This document shows positions 54,109 through 63,999 of a DNA stretch of 64,000 nucleotides, piece by piece. The stretch covers positions 20,445,596-20,509,595 of the forward strand of contig OX336343.1 in assembly GCA_946902875.1 (NCBI GenBank). The letters run 5' to 3'. Both the position numbers and the translations under genes were made by a program. This DNA is from Nematopogon swammerdamellus (taxonomy: Eukaryota > Arthropoda > Insecta > Lepidoptera > Adelidae). Below the pieces are notes generated by a model. That model had not been told where the DNA came from, did no database searches, and saw only the letters and a program-made list of their open reading frames with translations. Positions within the stretch are counted from its first letter, which is position 1; each line of letters opens with the position of its first letter.

Positions 54109-54360
54109 TAACCCCCGACGCAAAAAGAGGGGTGTTATAAGTTTAACGTGTGTGTATATGTGTGTGTCTTTCTGTGGCATCGTAGCTCCCAAACGGATGG
54201 AGCGATTTGGATGCAGTTTTTTTTATTAGAAAGCTGGTTTAATCGGGATAGTTCTTAGCTATGTTTGTAATCAAGTAATCAAGTAATTAAGTAATCGAAA
54301 CATTTATTATCTTAGAAAGTAGACCGATTTGCCATGCGTTTTTTTTTCAAGGTCTGGGAT
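54109..54360. mobile_element. Family E without hairpin
   Basis: AACCCCCGACGCAAAAAGAGG, a GTGTGT tract, GGCATCGTAGCTCCCAAACG, AGCTATGTTTGTAATCAAG and GACCGATTTGCCATGCG, ending TCTGGGATTTTTTAAA. Orientation is opposite to the other E copies. The 180-bp hairpin they carry is absent. Region 54361-54666 shows no gene. Confidence 0.8.
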
Positions 54361-54666
54361 TTTTTAAATTAACACTAGAATCGAGTACGGAAATGATGTG
54401 ATTTTTTTAATGAAGGTGAAACAAAACCTTTAATTATACAGGCGTAGTGGGGATCATGACTGCCTCGGAAGAATTGGAAGCATTTTTTTATTTATAGGGT
54501 TACTTTAGGTTTATTTTATAATTTTTAGGGTTCCGTATCCATACGGAAAAGTGTTTTAATTTTTTTTAATGACCTACTTACTGTTTGGACCATACACGAC
54601 GTGCGCCAACATTAAATTGACAACCTATACGATATGTTGTTCTAAATTTAAATGCGTAGGCAAAAA

Positions 54667-54830
54667 TTCCCAGCAGCAAATAATGCGTATCGAGCTTTAG
54701 AAAGAGACAATCCGGTTGTAGAGCGCCGTCCCTGTCGCACAGAGACGCGCGAGTTCGTGCGACAGGGACGGCGCTCTACAACCGGATTGTCTCTTTCTAA
54801 AGCTCGACAAGCATTATTTGCCGCCGGGAA
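54667..54830. mobile_element. 164-bp near-perfect palindrome
   Basis: CAGCAAATAATGC, GAGCTTTAGAAAGAGACAAT, CCGGTTGTAGAGCGCCGTCC, CTGTCGCAC and their reverse complements around an 18-bp loop (AGAGACGCGCGAGTTCGT). No flanking direct repeat seen. The two ORFs that read it have mirrored sequence and are not genes. Confidence 0.85.
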
Positions 54831-54977
54831 CTGTACATAACTAAGTAAGCAATTAAATTTGGAACAACAAAACAAAATGGCTCGACCGTGAGGTGAGACT
54901 GATGTGATGACAAGCTATACAAGGCCACGCCTCATGTAAATTATATGTAGTACCGCGGACAGCTGCAATTTTAATTA

Positions 54978-57134
54978 CGAAAAACATAAAACCGACTTCC
55001 TAAAAAAAGTAGAACTAAAAAACTATTTAAAATAAAAATATAAAAACCGCCTTCAAAAATATATGAAATAAAAACCTAAAAAAAAAAACGAACCCTAGAG
55101 TTGAATGCGGTGCTAAAAAGGCTACACAAATCACAAAGGATATTATCATCCGCTCATCATGTTTTCTTTCATGCATCATTTTTGCTTGCTTTAGCACCGC
55201 CTTCAACTCTAGGGTTCGTTTTTTTTTTTTAGGTTTTTATTTCATATATTTTTGAAGGCGGTTTTTATATTTTTATTTTAAATAGTTTTTTAGTTCTACT
55301 TTTTTTAGGAAGTCGGTTTTATGTTTTTTAAAACTTTTTTTTTATTTCACAGTTTTTTTTAGTAATTTTTGCTATTAATGTACCCGGCGGAATCGCTCGG
55401 CCTTCGGCCTCGCGATTCCGCCTCGCTTTCCAATCCGATCTTGACCCAATTAAAATAGGACCACGTCAGCTTCGATAGCTCAGTGGTGCAGACAGTCAAC
55501 TGTCGCTATTGAATTTTAAGCAACGCTGGGTGCGGTCAGTACTTAGATGGGTGACCGCTGACCGTTGGAGGCTGACCAAGGTTCGGATTCCTCGTAAAAC
55601 TGTAAGTCCCTTCCCTCGTAATCTTACTTGGTGGTAGGGTTTAACCTTCCCGGGTTGGTACCACCGCACTGAATTAAACGTCGGTCGAAACGGCTATGTA
55701 AATAGTTTGTGTTTTCCGACCAGTTCAGTGTAGTCAGCACGATCAAAGGGGGAAGCACTGACATGGCACTGGTGTTATGGGCTGACATCACGGACGTTGT
55801 AGGTGATGTTGCAGAACTTAGTAGAATGGACAGACATAAACGTGTTACGGAAGCCTACTTTTATTATAAAATAACCGTCGGAGGACCTTGGTTGAAAATT
55901 GTAAAATTTAGTAGAACGGATAGACATGCATATGTTACGGAACCCTACATTCATTTTGCAGAACTTAGTAGAATGGACAGACATAAACGTGTTACGGAAC
56001 CCTACTTAACAGTTGCACTCCGGGAGTGCCGGCAGATCCCGTGCCACTCTAACTTAACCCTTAACGCAATGACTTAAGGTTTCATTTTAAAAATGACGCT
56101 GACGCGATGTCGCGAGTTATACATTTTTACCCACCTAAAAAAGTGCCAAGAGCCGCTAAAGAAGTTTTCACTTCAAAAACCTCAGGGTTATCCCCTTTCA
56201 AATAAAAAAAAAGAATTTTCAAAATCGGCCCACAATTGACGGAGTAATCGCGTAACAAACATCCAAAAAAAGAAAACATACCGTCGAATTGAGAATCTTT
56301 TAGGTCTAAAGTAAATTTCTCGTGAAGACAAATGCAACGAGCCCAAACACGATGGGTTTATCATGTGTAGTTTAGGAGTTCCTATGGCCACCTTCTGTCT
56401 CCATCATCAAACCAGCTCGATGGTACTCGGTACAGTAGGTACTGGCCAGGTACCATAATAAATTAAGCGCCGGTCGGAAAAGATAAAAAATTTCAAATTT
56501 AGAATATTCATGAAACAAGGGTCCGAATATGTATCACTAGTATATCGATTCATGTATTTCAACAGGACAGAGAAAATTTCAAAATATTAGGTATTTAATA
56601 CTTTTTTAGTTTTTTTTTTTTTGTTTTTTGGAAATCGGTTTAATATTTTTTAAAACAGTTTTTATTTCATTCTTTTTAGTAATATTACATAAAAAAGAAT
56701 AATCGAAATCGAATAATCGAAATCGATTGAAGTGGTACAGAATTATTCGCCATATGTGTCAGACTGCAAATTGCTGAATAAGTCCACATCACAAAAGTTT
56801 TGCTGAAGGTAACCACACACCATACTAATTTATCAAACTGAAAATTGCCGAATACGACCACATCACAAGTTTTGCTGAAGGTAACCACACACTATAGTAT
56901 TATGCTGATTTTTCGAAAACCACTCAACCAATTTCGATAAAATTGAAATGGGACCACCTCGGAAGTATGACCTAACTAACAAAAAAAGAATTTTCTAAAT
57001 CGGCCCTCAATTGACGGAGAAATCGCGTAACAAACATACAAAAAAATAAAAAAAAAAATAAAAAAAAAAATAAAAAAAAAAAACATACAGACGAATTGAG
57101 AACCTCCTCCTTTTTTGGAAGTCGGTTAAAAAGG
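54978..57134. repeat. Giant inverted repeat, right arm
   Basis: Mirror of 47576-49800. Contains the F hairpin (54978-55345), a complete GGCGGAATCGC palindrome (55386-55422), a SINE-A (55465-55812), the 50-bp repeats (55811-56010) and outer F copies (56200-57130). A short extra segment (GTACAGTAGGTACTGGCCAG) stands near 56430 where the left arm has its 43-bp palindrome. Confidence 0.9.
55465..55812 (+). mobile_element. SINE-A in right arm
   Basis: GTCAGCTTCGATAGCTCAGTG head with A and B boxes, body to GTTGTAGGTGATGTTGCAG; mirror of 48938-49287. Confidence 0.9.
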
Positions 57135-57189
57135 TAACCGTTCTCTTCTCACCGACACGGCGGCGCGGCGGCGCGGCACATCTTCTTTT

Positions 57190-57555
57190 TTTTATGTAAT
57201 CCGGATAGGGTGGCTGAGTCGGGGGGGCCAAAGCGCATGCTCCGACCAGCCAATATCACGTCCGAGAAGGTAGGTGCCATACCGGAGACTTCCCTGAATA
57301 GCTGGCTATACTGGACTAGAGGAGATCCAGTACGGTGGTACCAACCTAGTCGGCTACAATTTGAGCCTACCACCTAGTAAGGGGCAAGGGAAGGGACTTA
57401 CAGGTTTACACCGGTTCCGAACGGTGAAGCAGCAGGTGTAGGTATGCACGTAAATTTTTTCTTCGGAAAAAACTCATGGTACACGCCGACCGGATTCGAA
57501 CCGCGGACCTCTCGCATGAGAAGCCGGTGCCTAAACCACTCGGCCACCCGCCGTT
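57190..57555 (-). mobile_element. SINE-G, full length
   Basis: Minus strand: head GGCGGGTGGCCGAGTGGTTT with B box, body, ending CGGATTACATAAAAAAAAG. Similar to 40857-41262. Confidence 0.9.
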
Positions 57556-57576
57556 TTACTTCCTCCATAACCACTT

Positions 57577-58200
57577 CTTACATATATTCTACAAATCGCA
57601 GATTAGGCCGGTGATGGAATACTGTAGCCACATTTGGGAAGGAAGTCTCCAGTAACTGTTGGCCTCCTTGGACTCAATACAGCGCAGCGCCGAGCCGTCG
57701 ACGTCGTCCGTCTGGTGGGAGACCCAAAACTGACTGATGGTCTAGATCAGCGATTCCCAATTATTTTCGTCTACGGAACCCTAAATGATAGTCCTTCTGT
57801 TGGCGGATCACCAAGTCAATTAAAAAAGTTAATTAGCTATTGTGAACATAAAAACTAAATGTATGTGACCTATACCTAATTTTTGATACTAAATTGTTCG
57901 CGGATTATCATGTTTGATTTGAATAGCAAGACTATAGTTTGAAATTAAAAACATATTACACGTTTTTGATTAGGGAGAGCGTTTTGTGCTTTATCCGGCT
58001 GTAACCCACGGAACCCCTGTGACCCTTCCGTGACCCTGTGACTCCGGAACACCTTTTGGGAACCGCTGGTCCAGTCACAACCGATTTGTAGAGTCGTCAC
58101 TCAGTCTGTTCTAGAGGTACTATCATGGACGTTGCTCAGAGAAACTTGCATCCACAGATCAGAATTACTTAAGATTTCTGTGCTTGCATCCCTTATTCTT
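57577..58200 (+). pseudogene. Jockey-like LINE pol C-terminus, split by a hAT element
   Basis: Frames read FYKSQIRPVMEYCSHIWEGS, then after a stop and frameshift AQRRAVDVVRLVGDPKLTDG (then LD). Beyond the insert, SSLSLF, stop, RYYHGRCSEKLAS. The RPxMEYCSHxW ... IQRRAxxxV.DPKLTD ... FYRxYHGxCSEEL order is the end of the RT region of insect jockey-type LINEs. Region 58201-58580 is otherwise unassigned. Confidence 0.8.
57748..58068. mobile_element. hAT-type miniature element in the LINE
   Basis: CAGCGATTCCCAATTATTTT at the left and, on the minus strand, CAGCGGTTCCCAAAAGG at the right: imperfect inverted ends of hAT type. Flanking 8-mers GTCTAGAT and GTCCAGTC share 5 of 8 bases. The interior carries GGAACCC words as in 17553-17903. 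Confidence 0.65.
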
Positions 58201-58581
58201 TGACATCCAACGCATCCAACCTATCTTCGCAGCACTCGTCGCAAAGGGACTCAGCGAGCCTTTTATTGTTGACATTGGGCTTTTGAGAACTGTGACGTTT
58301 CTAGACTCCCGCTAAATTAATTTTCGTAAATCACTTCACCCGATAGGTATCGTCAATAAATTATTCCGAAAAGTAACTTCTAAAATAAAACATGGCCTGC
58401 GTTTAGCATTCAAATGATCTCTAGGTAAACTCAAACAATGCATACATACGTATACACTGAGTTAAGTGTAAATGGACCCTGTATCTTCCTCTCTTCGAGG
58501 AAGCGTTGTGTAACCGTATCACCCAGAGTACTAACTCAACCCCTAGCTTGCTTCCTATCCTAATATTTGTTCAAAGAGTTG

Positions 58582-59075
58582 GTACCGTGTGGGGTCGGTA
58601 CTTAAAAAGAATAGCCCCACTGCATCTCTCCCCGTCGCATGTCGTAAAAGTCGACTAAGGGATAAGAAAATTCGTCAGCCTCGGTAGCTCAGTGGCGCGG
58701 TTGGTTAGTCAACTGTTATTATTATTAAGCAACGCTGAGCGCGGTCAGTGATTGGATGGGTGACCGCTCGACCGTTGGAGGCTGACCGTGGTTCGGATTC
58801 CACGTTAAACTGTAGGTCCCTTCCCTTCTTACCTTACTAGGTGGTAGGATTTATCCCGGCCGGGTTGGTACCACCGCACTGAACGAAACGTCGGTCGAAA
58901 CGGCTATGTAAATAGTTCGTGTTTTCCGTCCAGTTTAGTGTAGCCGACATGAAATGAAGGGAAGCACTGACATGGCACCTAGTTCACCCGTTCACCCTGT
59001 GTTATGGGCTGACATCACGGATGTTGTAGGTGATGTGGCCAACCGTGTCAGGTTCCATAAAAAAAAAAAAAAAAA
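58582..59075 (+). mobile_element. Composite SINE with both heads
   Basis: GTACCGTGTGGGGTCGG head (58582-58662), then GTCAGCCTCGGTAGCTCAG (58674) with A box at 58685, body and poly(A). Flanked by AAAGAGTT and AAAGAATT, a possible 8-bp duplication with one mismatch. Region 59076-59537 shows no gene. Confidence 0.9.
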
Positions 59076-59537
59076 GAATTATATTCTAACTACATATGTC
59101 ATTTTCTATGTAATATGTTGATTGAATTTGACTTTGAAATGCAGACCAATTAAGTAGTAGGAATAACGAAAAATTTTAACAAATGGACCGATTTTCGCGG
59201 ATTTTTCGGGCCAAACAAATATCATAAAATGTGCTACGGATATATCTGAAATTTCATATCCGTGAATTGTACACAAACTAGTGTCACCCGGCGTCAGATG
59301 CAGCCTTATGTTCTACGATGGAATGAAACCAAAAAGTATCACACATCAGAGGCACCTACAAGCTTTTGTTCTCATGTGACCTTATAGGGACCGGCCTCCC
59401 GCGGCCTTTGTTTTGTGCCTTAGCATGTAATTAAGACTGATTGTTTGATTTTGACATTCGGGAGGAGTTTCCGAGCCGCTGTCGGCCGTAAACTTACCGA
59501 CTTCACCTTATCAACGGAAAACGTTGCTACCTACCGA

Positions 59538-60234
59538 ATTTTTTAGGTTTCCGTGCCCCATACGGAAGCCTATTACTAAGCCTACGCCGCCGTCGCGTCG
59601 TCTGTCTGTCTGTCCTACTGTTGTATCTTTGGAACCGTAATATCCAGCCGGTTGAAATTTCACAGAATATGTGTTATTATGGCGGATATAACAACAAGTA
59701 AAAGAAAAAGTAAAAAATTAAGGGGGCCTCATACAAGAAAAGTGCTAAGAATGGATTAGTACATATTCACGCTATTCAATAATAGATAGCGCAGCAGGTA
59801 CTTTGCATCGCACATAGACATTAAATTACAAATTTAAAAAACCCCCGACCCTTAAAAAGTCAAAAATAATTTTCGTTTACTCACTTAAAGGAGTCGGTAG
59901 ACCGCTAAGTAAATTCCCGCGCAGCTCGGAGTTATTATATTTTATTTACTTAGCGGTCCCCCGACTCCTTTAAGTGAGTAAACGAAAATTATTTTTGACT
60001 TTTTAAGGGTCGGGGGTTTTTTAAATTTGTAATTTAACTTTTATTTAAAGCTTTTTTAAAAAAACCGCATGAAAATCGGTCCACTTTTTAACATAATTAA
60101 TTTTTTTATTACTTAATTACTTGATTACTTGATTACAAACATAGCTAAGAACCATCCCGATTAAACAAGCTTCCTAATAAAAAAAACCGCATCCAAATCG
60201 GTCCGTCCGTTTGGGAGCTACGATGCCACAGACA

Positions 60235-60277
<43 letters not shown>

Positions 60278-60418
60278 AACTTATAACACCCCTCCGTTTT
60301 TTTCGTCGGGGGTTAAAAAGGGTTTCTTGTACCAATACAAGAAACGTGCTTTTTCAACTTTTTTTGCAGTGCGGAAACCTCCGTGCGCGAGTCCCACTCG
60401 CACTTGGCTGGTTTTTTT
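59538..60418 (-). mobile_element. Family D copy interrupted by family E
   Basis: 59538-59745 carries GGTTTCCGTGCCCCATACG to the GGGGCCTCATACAAG block; 60317-60418 carries AAGAAACGTGC, GTGCGGAAACCTCCGTGCG and CACTCGCACTTGGC. The E element lies between. Confidence 0.7.
59822..60316. mobile_element. Family E copy 3 with hairpin
   Basis: The hairpin at about 59822-60045 has arms CCCCCGACCCTTAAAAAGTC, ATTTTCGTTTACTCAC and complements. Then the E body, (CA)n at 60235-60273, and the CACCCCTCCG...TCGGGGGTT end. Confidence 0.9.
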
Positions 60419-60489
60419 TATGAAAACCAGCATGGGTGGCTGTGCAGGCAGAGGGACATATGGTGCAATATAGTTGGCTGACAGTGTCG

Positions 60490-60603
60490 GCGGTCAGCCT
60501 CCAACGGTCAGCGGTCACCCATCCAAGTACTGACCGCACCCAGCGTTGCTTAACATTCAATAGCGACAGTTGAATGTCTGCACCACTGAGCTATCGATGC
60601 TGA
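60490..60603 (-). mobile_element. SINE-A head fragment
   Basis: CGGTCAGCCTCCAACGG to CACTGAGCTATCGATGCTGAC. Confidence 0.8.
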
Positions 60604-60604
60604 C

Positions 60605-60850
60605 AAAAATTGTATTTGTCCTCAGTTTAACAAGTAACATATAACATAGATAGAACATCAAAAAATTGGCGAAAAATTGGGTCCAACTCAGCATGCAATA
60701 CGAGACAACGACGAGTCTATTGCGCTGATTTGCAGTTGGACCCACTTTGCCGAGAAGTACAACAAACTTATAGGCGTCATACAAAAGAAAATATAAAATA
60801 GCACGACTAATCTAACTAAACTAACCACAGCTAAGGTAAAGAAACAGTAA
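60605..60850 (+). repeat. Repeat P, uninterrupted copy
   Basis: Hairpin TGGGTCCAACTCAGC / GCAGTTGGACCCA, then GCGTCATACAAAAGAAAATA joined directly to GCACGACTAATCTAACTAAAC. It shows the empty site for the D insertion at 53000-53283. Confidence 0.8.
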
Positions 60851-60879
60851 TAATAATTAACTTGATTATTGTCGGGCAG

Positions 60880-62060
60880 TAATAAAATCAGAGCTTACAA
60901 TGGTTGGGTCATGCCCGTTCTTATATACACCTTTGGCATACTCAAATGGTCTCAGACTGAGCTGGACGCCCTGGACAGAAAGGTCAGAACGCTGATGACG
61001 ACGTCCCGGATGCATCACCCACGATCATCGGTCATGAGATTGTATATCCCGCGGAAGTGTGGGGGTAGAGGTATGCTAAATGCCAAGAACCTACACAACC
61101 GCGAGGTATGCAATCTCCGTCAGTATTTTATGGAAAAGACTGATGTTTGTGAGATGCACCGCGATGTCGTCGTCAGCGATAAAGGCCTTACCCCGCCCGC
61201 TGGACATGGGAAAAGAGGACTGGCGGAAACCGGTTGTACTGAGCACCGAGGACCGCATGGAAGTATGGAAAGGCAAGGCGCTGCACGGTAGGTACTTCCG
61301 GTCTCTCACGGGGCCGGATGTAGATCAACTCGCCTCCGTGCACTGGCTACGCTTCGGGGACCTCTTTGGGGAAACCGAGGGTTTTGTCTGTGCAATACAA
61401 GACGAAGTTGTCAAGACCAACAATTACAGGAGATTCATTATGAAGGATGGCACCATTGACATCTGCCGCACCTGCCACAAACCTGGCGAATCCCTCAGAC
61501 ATGTAATCTCGGGTTGTTCGCGACTTGCCAACTCCGAGTATTTGCACAGGCACAACCTAGTAGCCAGGATCATCCATCAGCAACTTGCTTTGAAGTTCAA
61601 CCTTGTCGGCTCGGAGGTGCCTTACTACAAGTATAACCCACAGCCAGTTCTCGAAAATGCTCACATCACGCTCTACTGGGACCGGTCGATTATCACTGAT
61701 AGGACTATTATGGCTAATAGACCTGACATAGTGATAATCGACCGGGAGGCGCGGCGCGCAGCGCTCGTCGACATCACGGTGCCGCATGACGAGAACCTTG
61801 TGAAGGCAGAAAAAGACAAGATGTTAAAATACATCGATCTGTCTCACGAGGTTACCGACATGTGGCCCGTGGACTCGACGATCGTTGTGCCCATAGTCGT
61901 GTCTGCGCATGGGCTGATAGCAAAGAGCCTCGACCATCATCTCAAGAGGCTCTCGCTAGAGCCACTTGCTTGGATCAAGGGTCAGATGCAGAAGGCGGTC
62001 TTGCTCGACACCGCTCGAATTGTTCGGAGGTTTCTCTCTCTCGGGTCCGACCATCGGTAG
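60880..62060 (+). pseudogene. R4/Dong-like non-LTR retrotransposon pol, C-terminal part
   Basis: 5'-truncated pol of an R2-superclade LINE, which uses a restriction-like endonuclease. The first frame (60880 to about 61190) reads IRAYNGWVMPVLIYTFGILK, LDRKVRTLMTTSRMHHPRSS and PRKCGGRGMLNAKNLHNRE, the RT thumb of this group. One frameshift near 61190 moves it to the frame ending at the stop at 62060. That frame contains STEDRMEVWKGKALHGRYF, a zinc finger (CRTCHKPGESLRHVISGC, spacing C-X2-C-X8-H-X4-C, 61464-61517) and an endonuclease-like motif (ANRPDIVIIDREARRAALVD, then ITVP, 61710-61785). A long 3' UTR follows. The upstream junction has TAATAATAAT; Dong of Bombyx is known to insert at TAA repeats. 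Clade placement is from memory of these motifs. Only one disablement is visible, so it is fairly young. Confidence 0.85.
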
Positions 62061-63555
62061 CCTGGGTTCGCCCCGCCGCCGCACTATGGATCGAGAATCG
62101 GCCTCCATAGTATTAGGAGATTTTTTTCGCAAACTTGATTTTTTTTTTAAAACTGTTGTTGTTATATTTAGGGTTACATAAGATAATACCAAATATATAG
62201 TTGTAGTGATATCAGTCAAGTAGATATTTTATTAAAAATACTTGAAGTTTTCAGTTGTATGGGATGGAGAATGTTTAGTCGATTTTTTCAAAAGTCTTTC
62301 GAGGTGTCGCAGATCTTTTAATACATCATGAAGTAGACCACGAGTGTAATAAGACCACATAAAAACTGTAACCCAATTCGACCCGGTATAGAAAATATCT
62401 AAGTCCGAATTTATAAATTTTCGTCTATTTTCTTTATACATTATTTATGGTTTAACTTTACAATTAATTACATTTTCTTGTGTTTTGTGATTGCCAAGTG
62501 TGTAAGTTATACTAATTTGTACATTATGTAACAACTGTACCTACCACTGTGGTCGAAAATACCCTCCAATATTTGTAGCGTTTTAAATGTTTATTTGGTA
62601 TTCATAATTGATTTGAGGACACATTAAATAAACAAATATGTGAAGACGCGTAGCTTGACAGTACGTATGTATGTTAGGTTCAAATATATAAAGTATATAT
62701 ATATTTTTTTTATATTTTAAAATTTGCAATGTATGGGACGGAGAACATTATATTTATTTTGCCGGACTACAAAGATGTGTCAAACTCTTATTAGCAAGGT
62801 TGTGTAGCACAACATAAAAATAAACACACTCAGCAAAAAAAATGTTAGAAAGGTGCAGCCTTCCAAGTATCAACAGGTCAAAGTATAGCATTTTTTACCT
62901 TTTCTCTTTAACAGTAATTTTTGGTTACATTATGATTATACAATTATTAAGCAGGTATGAAAATATGTGAGGCATATAATTCTATATCAGATATGTACAG
63001 ACCATTCCGATTAACAGTGTAAAAAATAGCAATATTTGTATTTAATAAAACTGAAAACATTATAGTACATTATTCGAAACTGTTAAGAACTAACAAAGTC
63101 TTAACAGTAACGTGATGTTGAACGTGACGGAAAAGAGGCTGTACAAAAAAAAATCGTGAACAGTTGCACTTTCTCAAGATGTTAAAAAATTTTCTATTCA
63201 AAATTATTCACCAAAATAAATACAAGGTTGAATAAAAACAGAACAAATTAATAAACCGAACTTATAAATAAAAGATTCACCAAAATTAATTTTATAAAAA
63301 AATTGTTTTATATAAAATTCGGGCCGGTATAGAAAATATGTAAGTCTGAATTTGTAGATTTTTGTTTTCTTTCCTTTAAATATAATTTACAATCTTAGAA
63401 TAGAACATACATACAAGGCTTTGCAGCTCATTCATTATGACGGCGCATTAGATACTAATTATCATTAGGTAAGACGAAAACATTCCCACATCCCTGTTTG
63501 TGAAACCCCACTATATTTGTAAAAACCGGTAATTAGTGTCCTTTGGTCGCGAATT
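62061..63555. other. R4/Dong-like 3' UTR, then AT-rich repeated sequence
   Basis: The LINE 3' UTR probably ends near 62185. Two diverged copies of a block follow: CCGGTATAGAAAATATCTAAG at 62381 and CCGGTATAGAAAATATGTAAG at 63324, with TATGGGATGGAGAA at 62259 and TATGGGACGGAGAA at 62733. No gene recognised. Confidence 0.45.
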
Positions 63556-63999
63556 TCACTTTATTATCTGTTCAACGCGCGTAAGTGACGGATCTCTCCT
63601 TTCGACACGAGTTATCGCTCTTTTCAAATACTTTCCTTCCTGCATTATTGTATGCTGCAAAAGCACGTGCCTTGACACTTTCTTTCGGACGGTAACACTC
63701 GACCTTTTTTTTGGAGCTGATAGTATAAGGGATACAGTTCGCAGTATTGCGATTTGGAGAGTTGCTGGGAACTGAAGAGGCTGAGGGTTTTCTCCGGCGA
63801 GTATTGCGTTTTTTTTTTTAACTTGAATGTATTTCTTTATTCTACCAACCTCATCTGAATTTTCCAGAAGAAACTTAAGCACCTCAGCAACATCATGTCT
63901 TTCCGTATTTTTTACCTTTACGAGCTCGTCGAAGTCATTTTCCGCACACAGATGTGCGGTTCTGCGCCTTTTTTGCTGGTAGTGAAGTTCGTGGAATTG
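63556..63999 (-). CDS. Unidentified open frame running off the window edge
   Basis: The frame is open from the edge (63999) to a TGA at 63556, 147 codons, with no start inside the window needed. It reads QFHELHYQQKRRRTAHLCAE, DFDELVKVKNTERHDVAEVL, KFLLENSDEVGRIKKYIQVK, then a less protein-like stretch. A neighbouring frame after the 8-base A-run (T-run at 63702-63709 on plus) reads KKVECYRPKESVKARAFAAY, and before it ELYPLYYQLQKK, so the A-run may be a frameshift site. The joint YPxYYxxxxKKxxCY pattern recalls a repeated arthropod protein family that I cannot name. It may be host or transposon-derived, intact or decayed. Confidence 0.4.
   Translation of the reverse strand, partial: QFHELHYQQKRRRTAHLCAENDFDELVKVKNTERHDVAEVLKFLLENSDEVGRIKKYIQVKKKNAILAGENPQPLQFPATLQIAILRTVSLILSAPKKRSSVTVRKKVSRHVLLQHTIMQEGKYLKRAITRVERRDPSLTRVEQIIK

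Noticed and set aside
54648..54875. Matching ORFs on both strands
   Set aside because: A near-perfect palindrome gives the same peptide from each strand.
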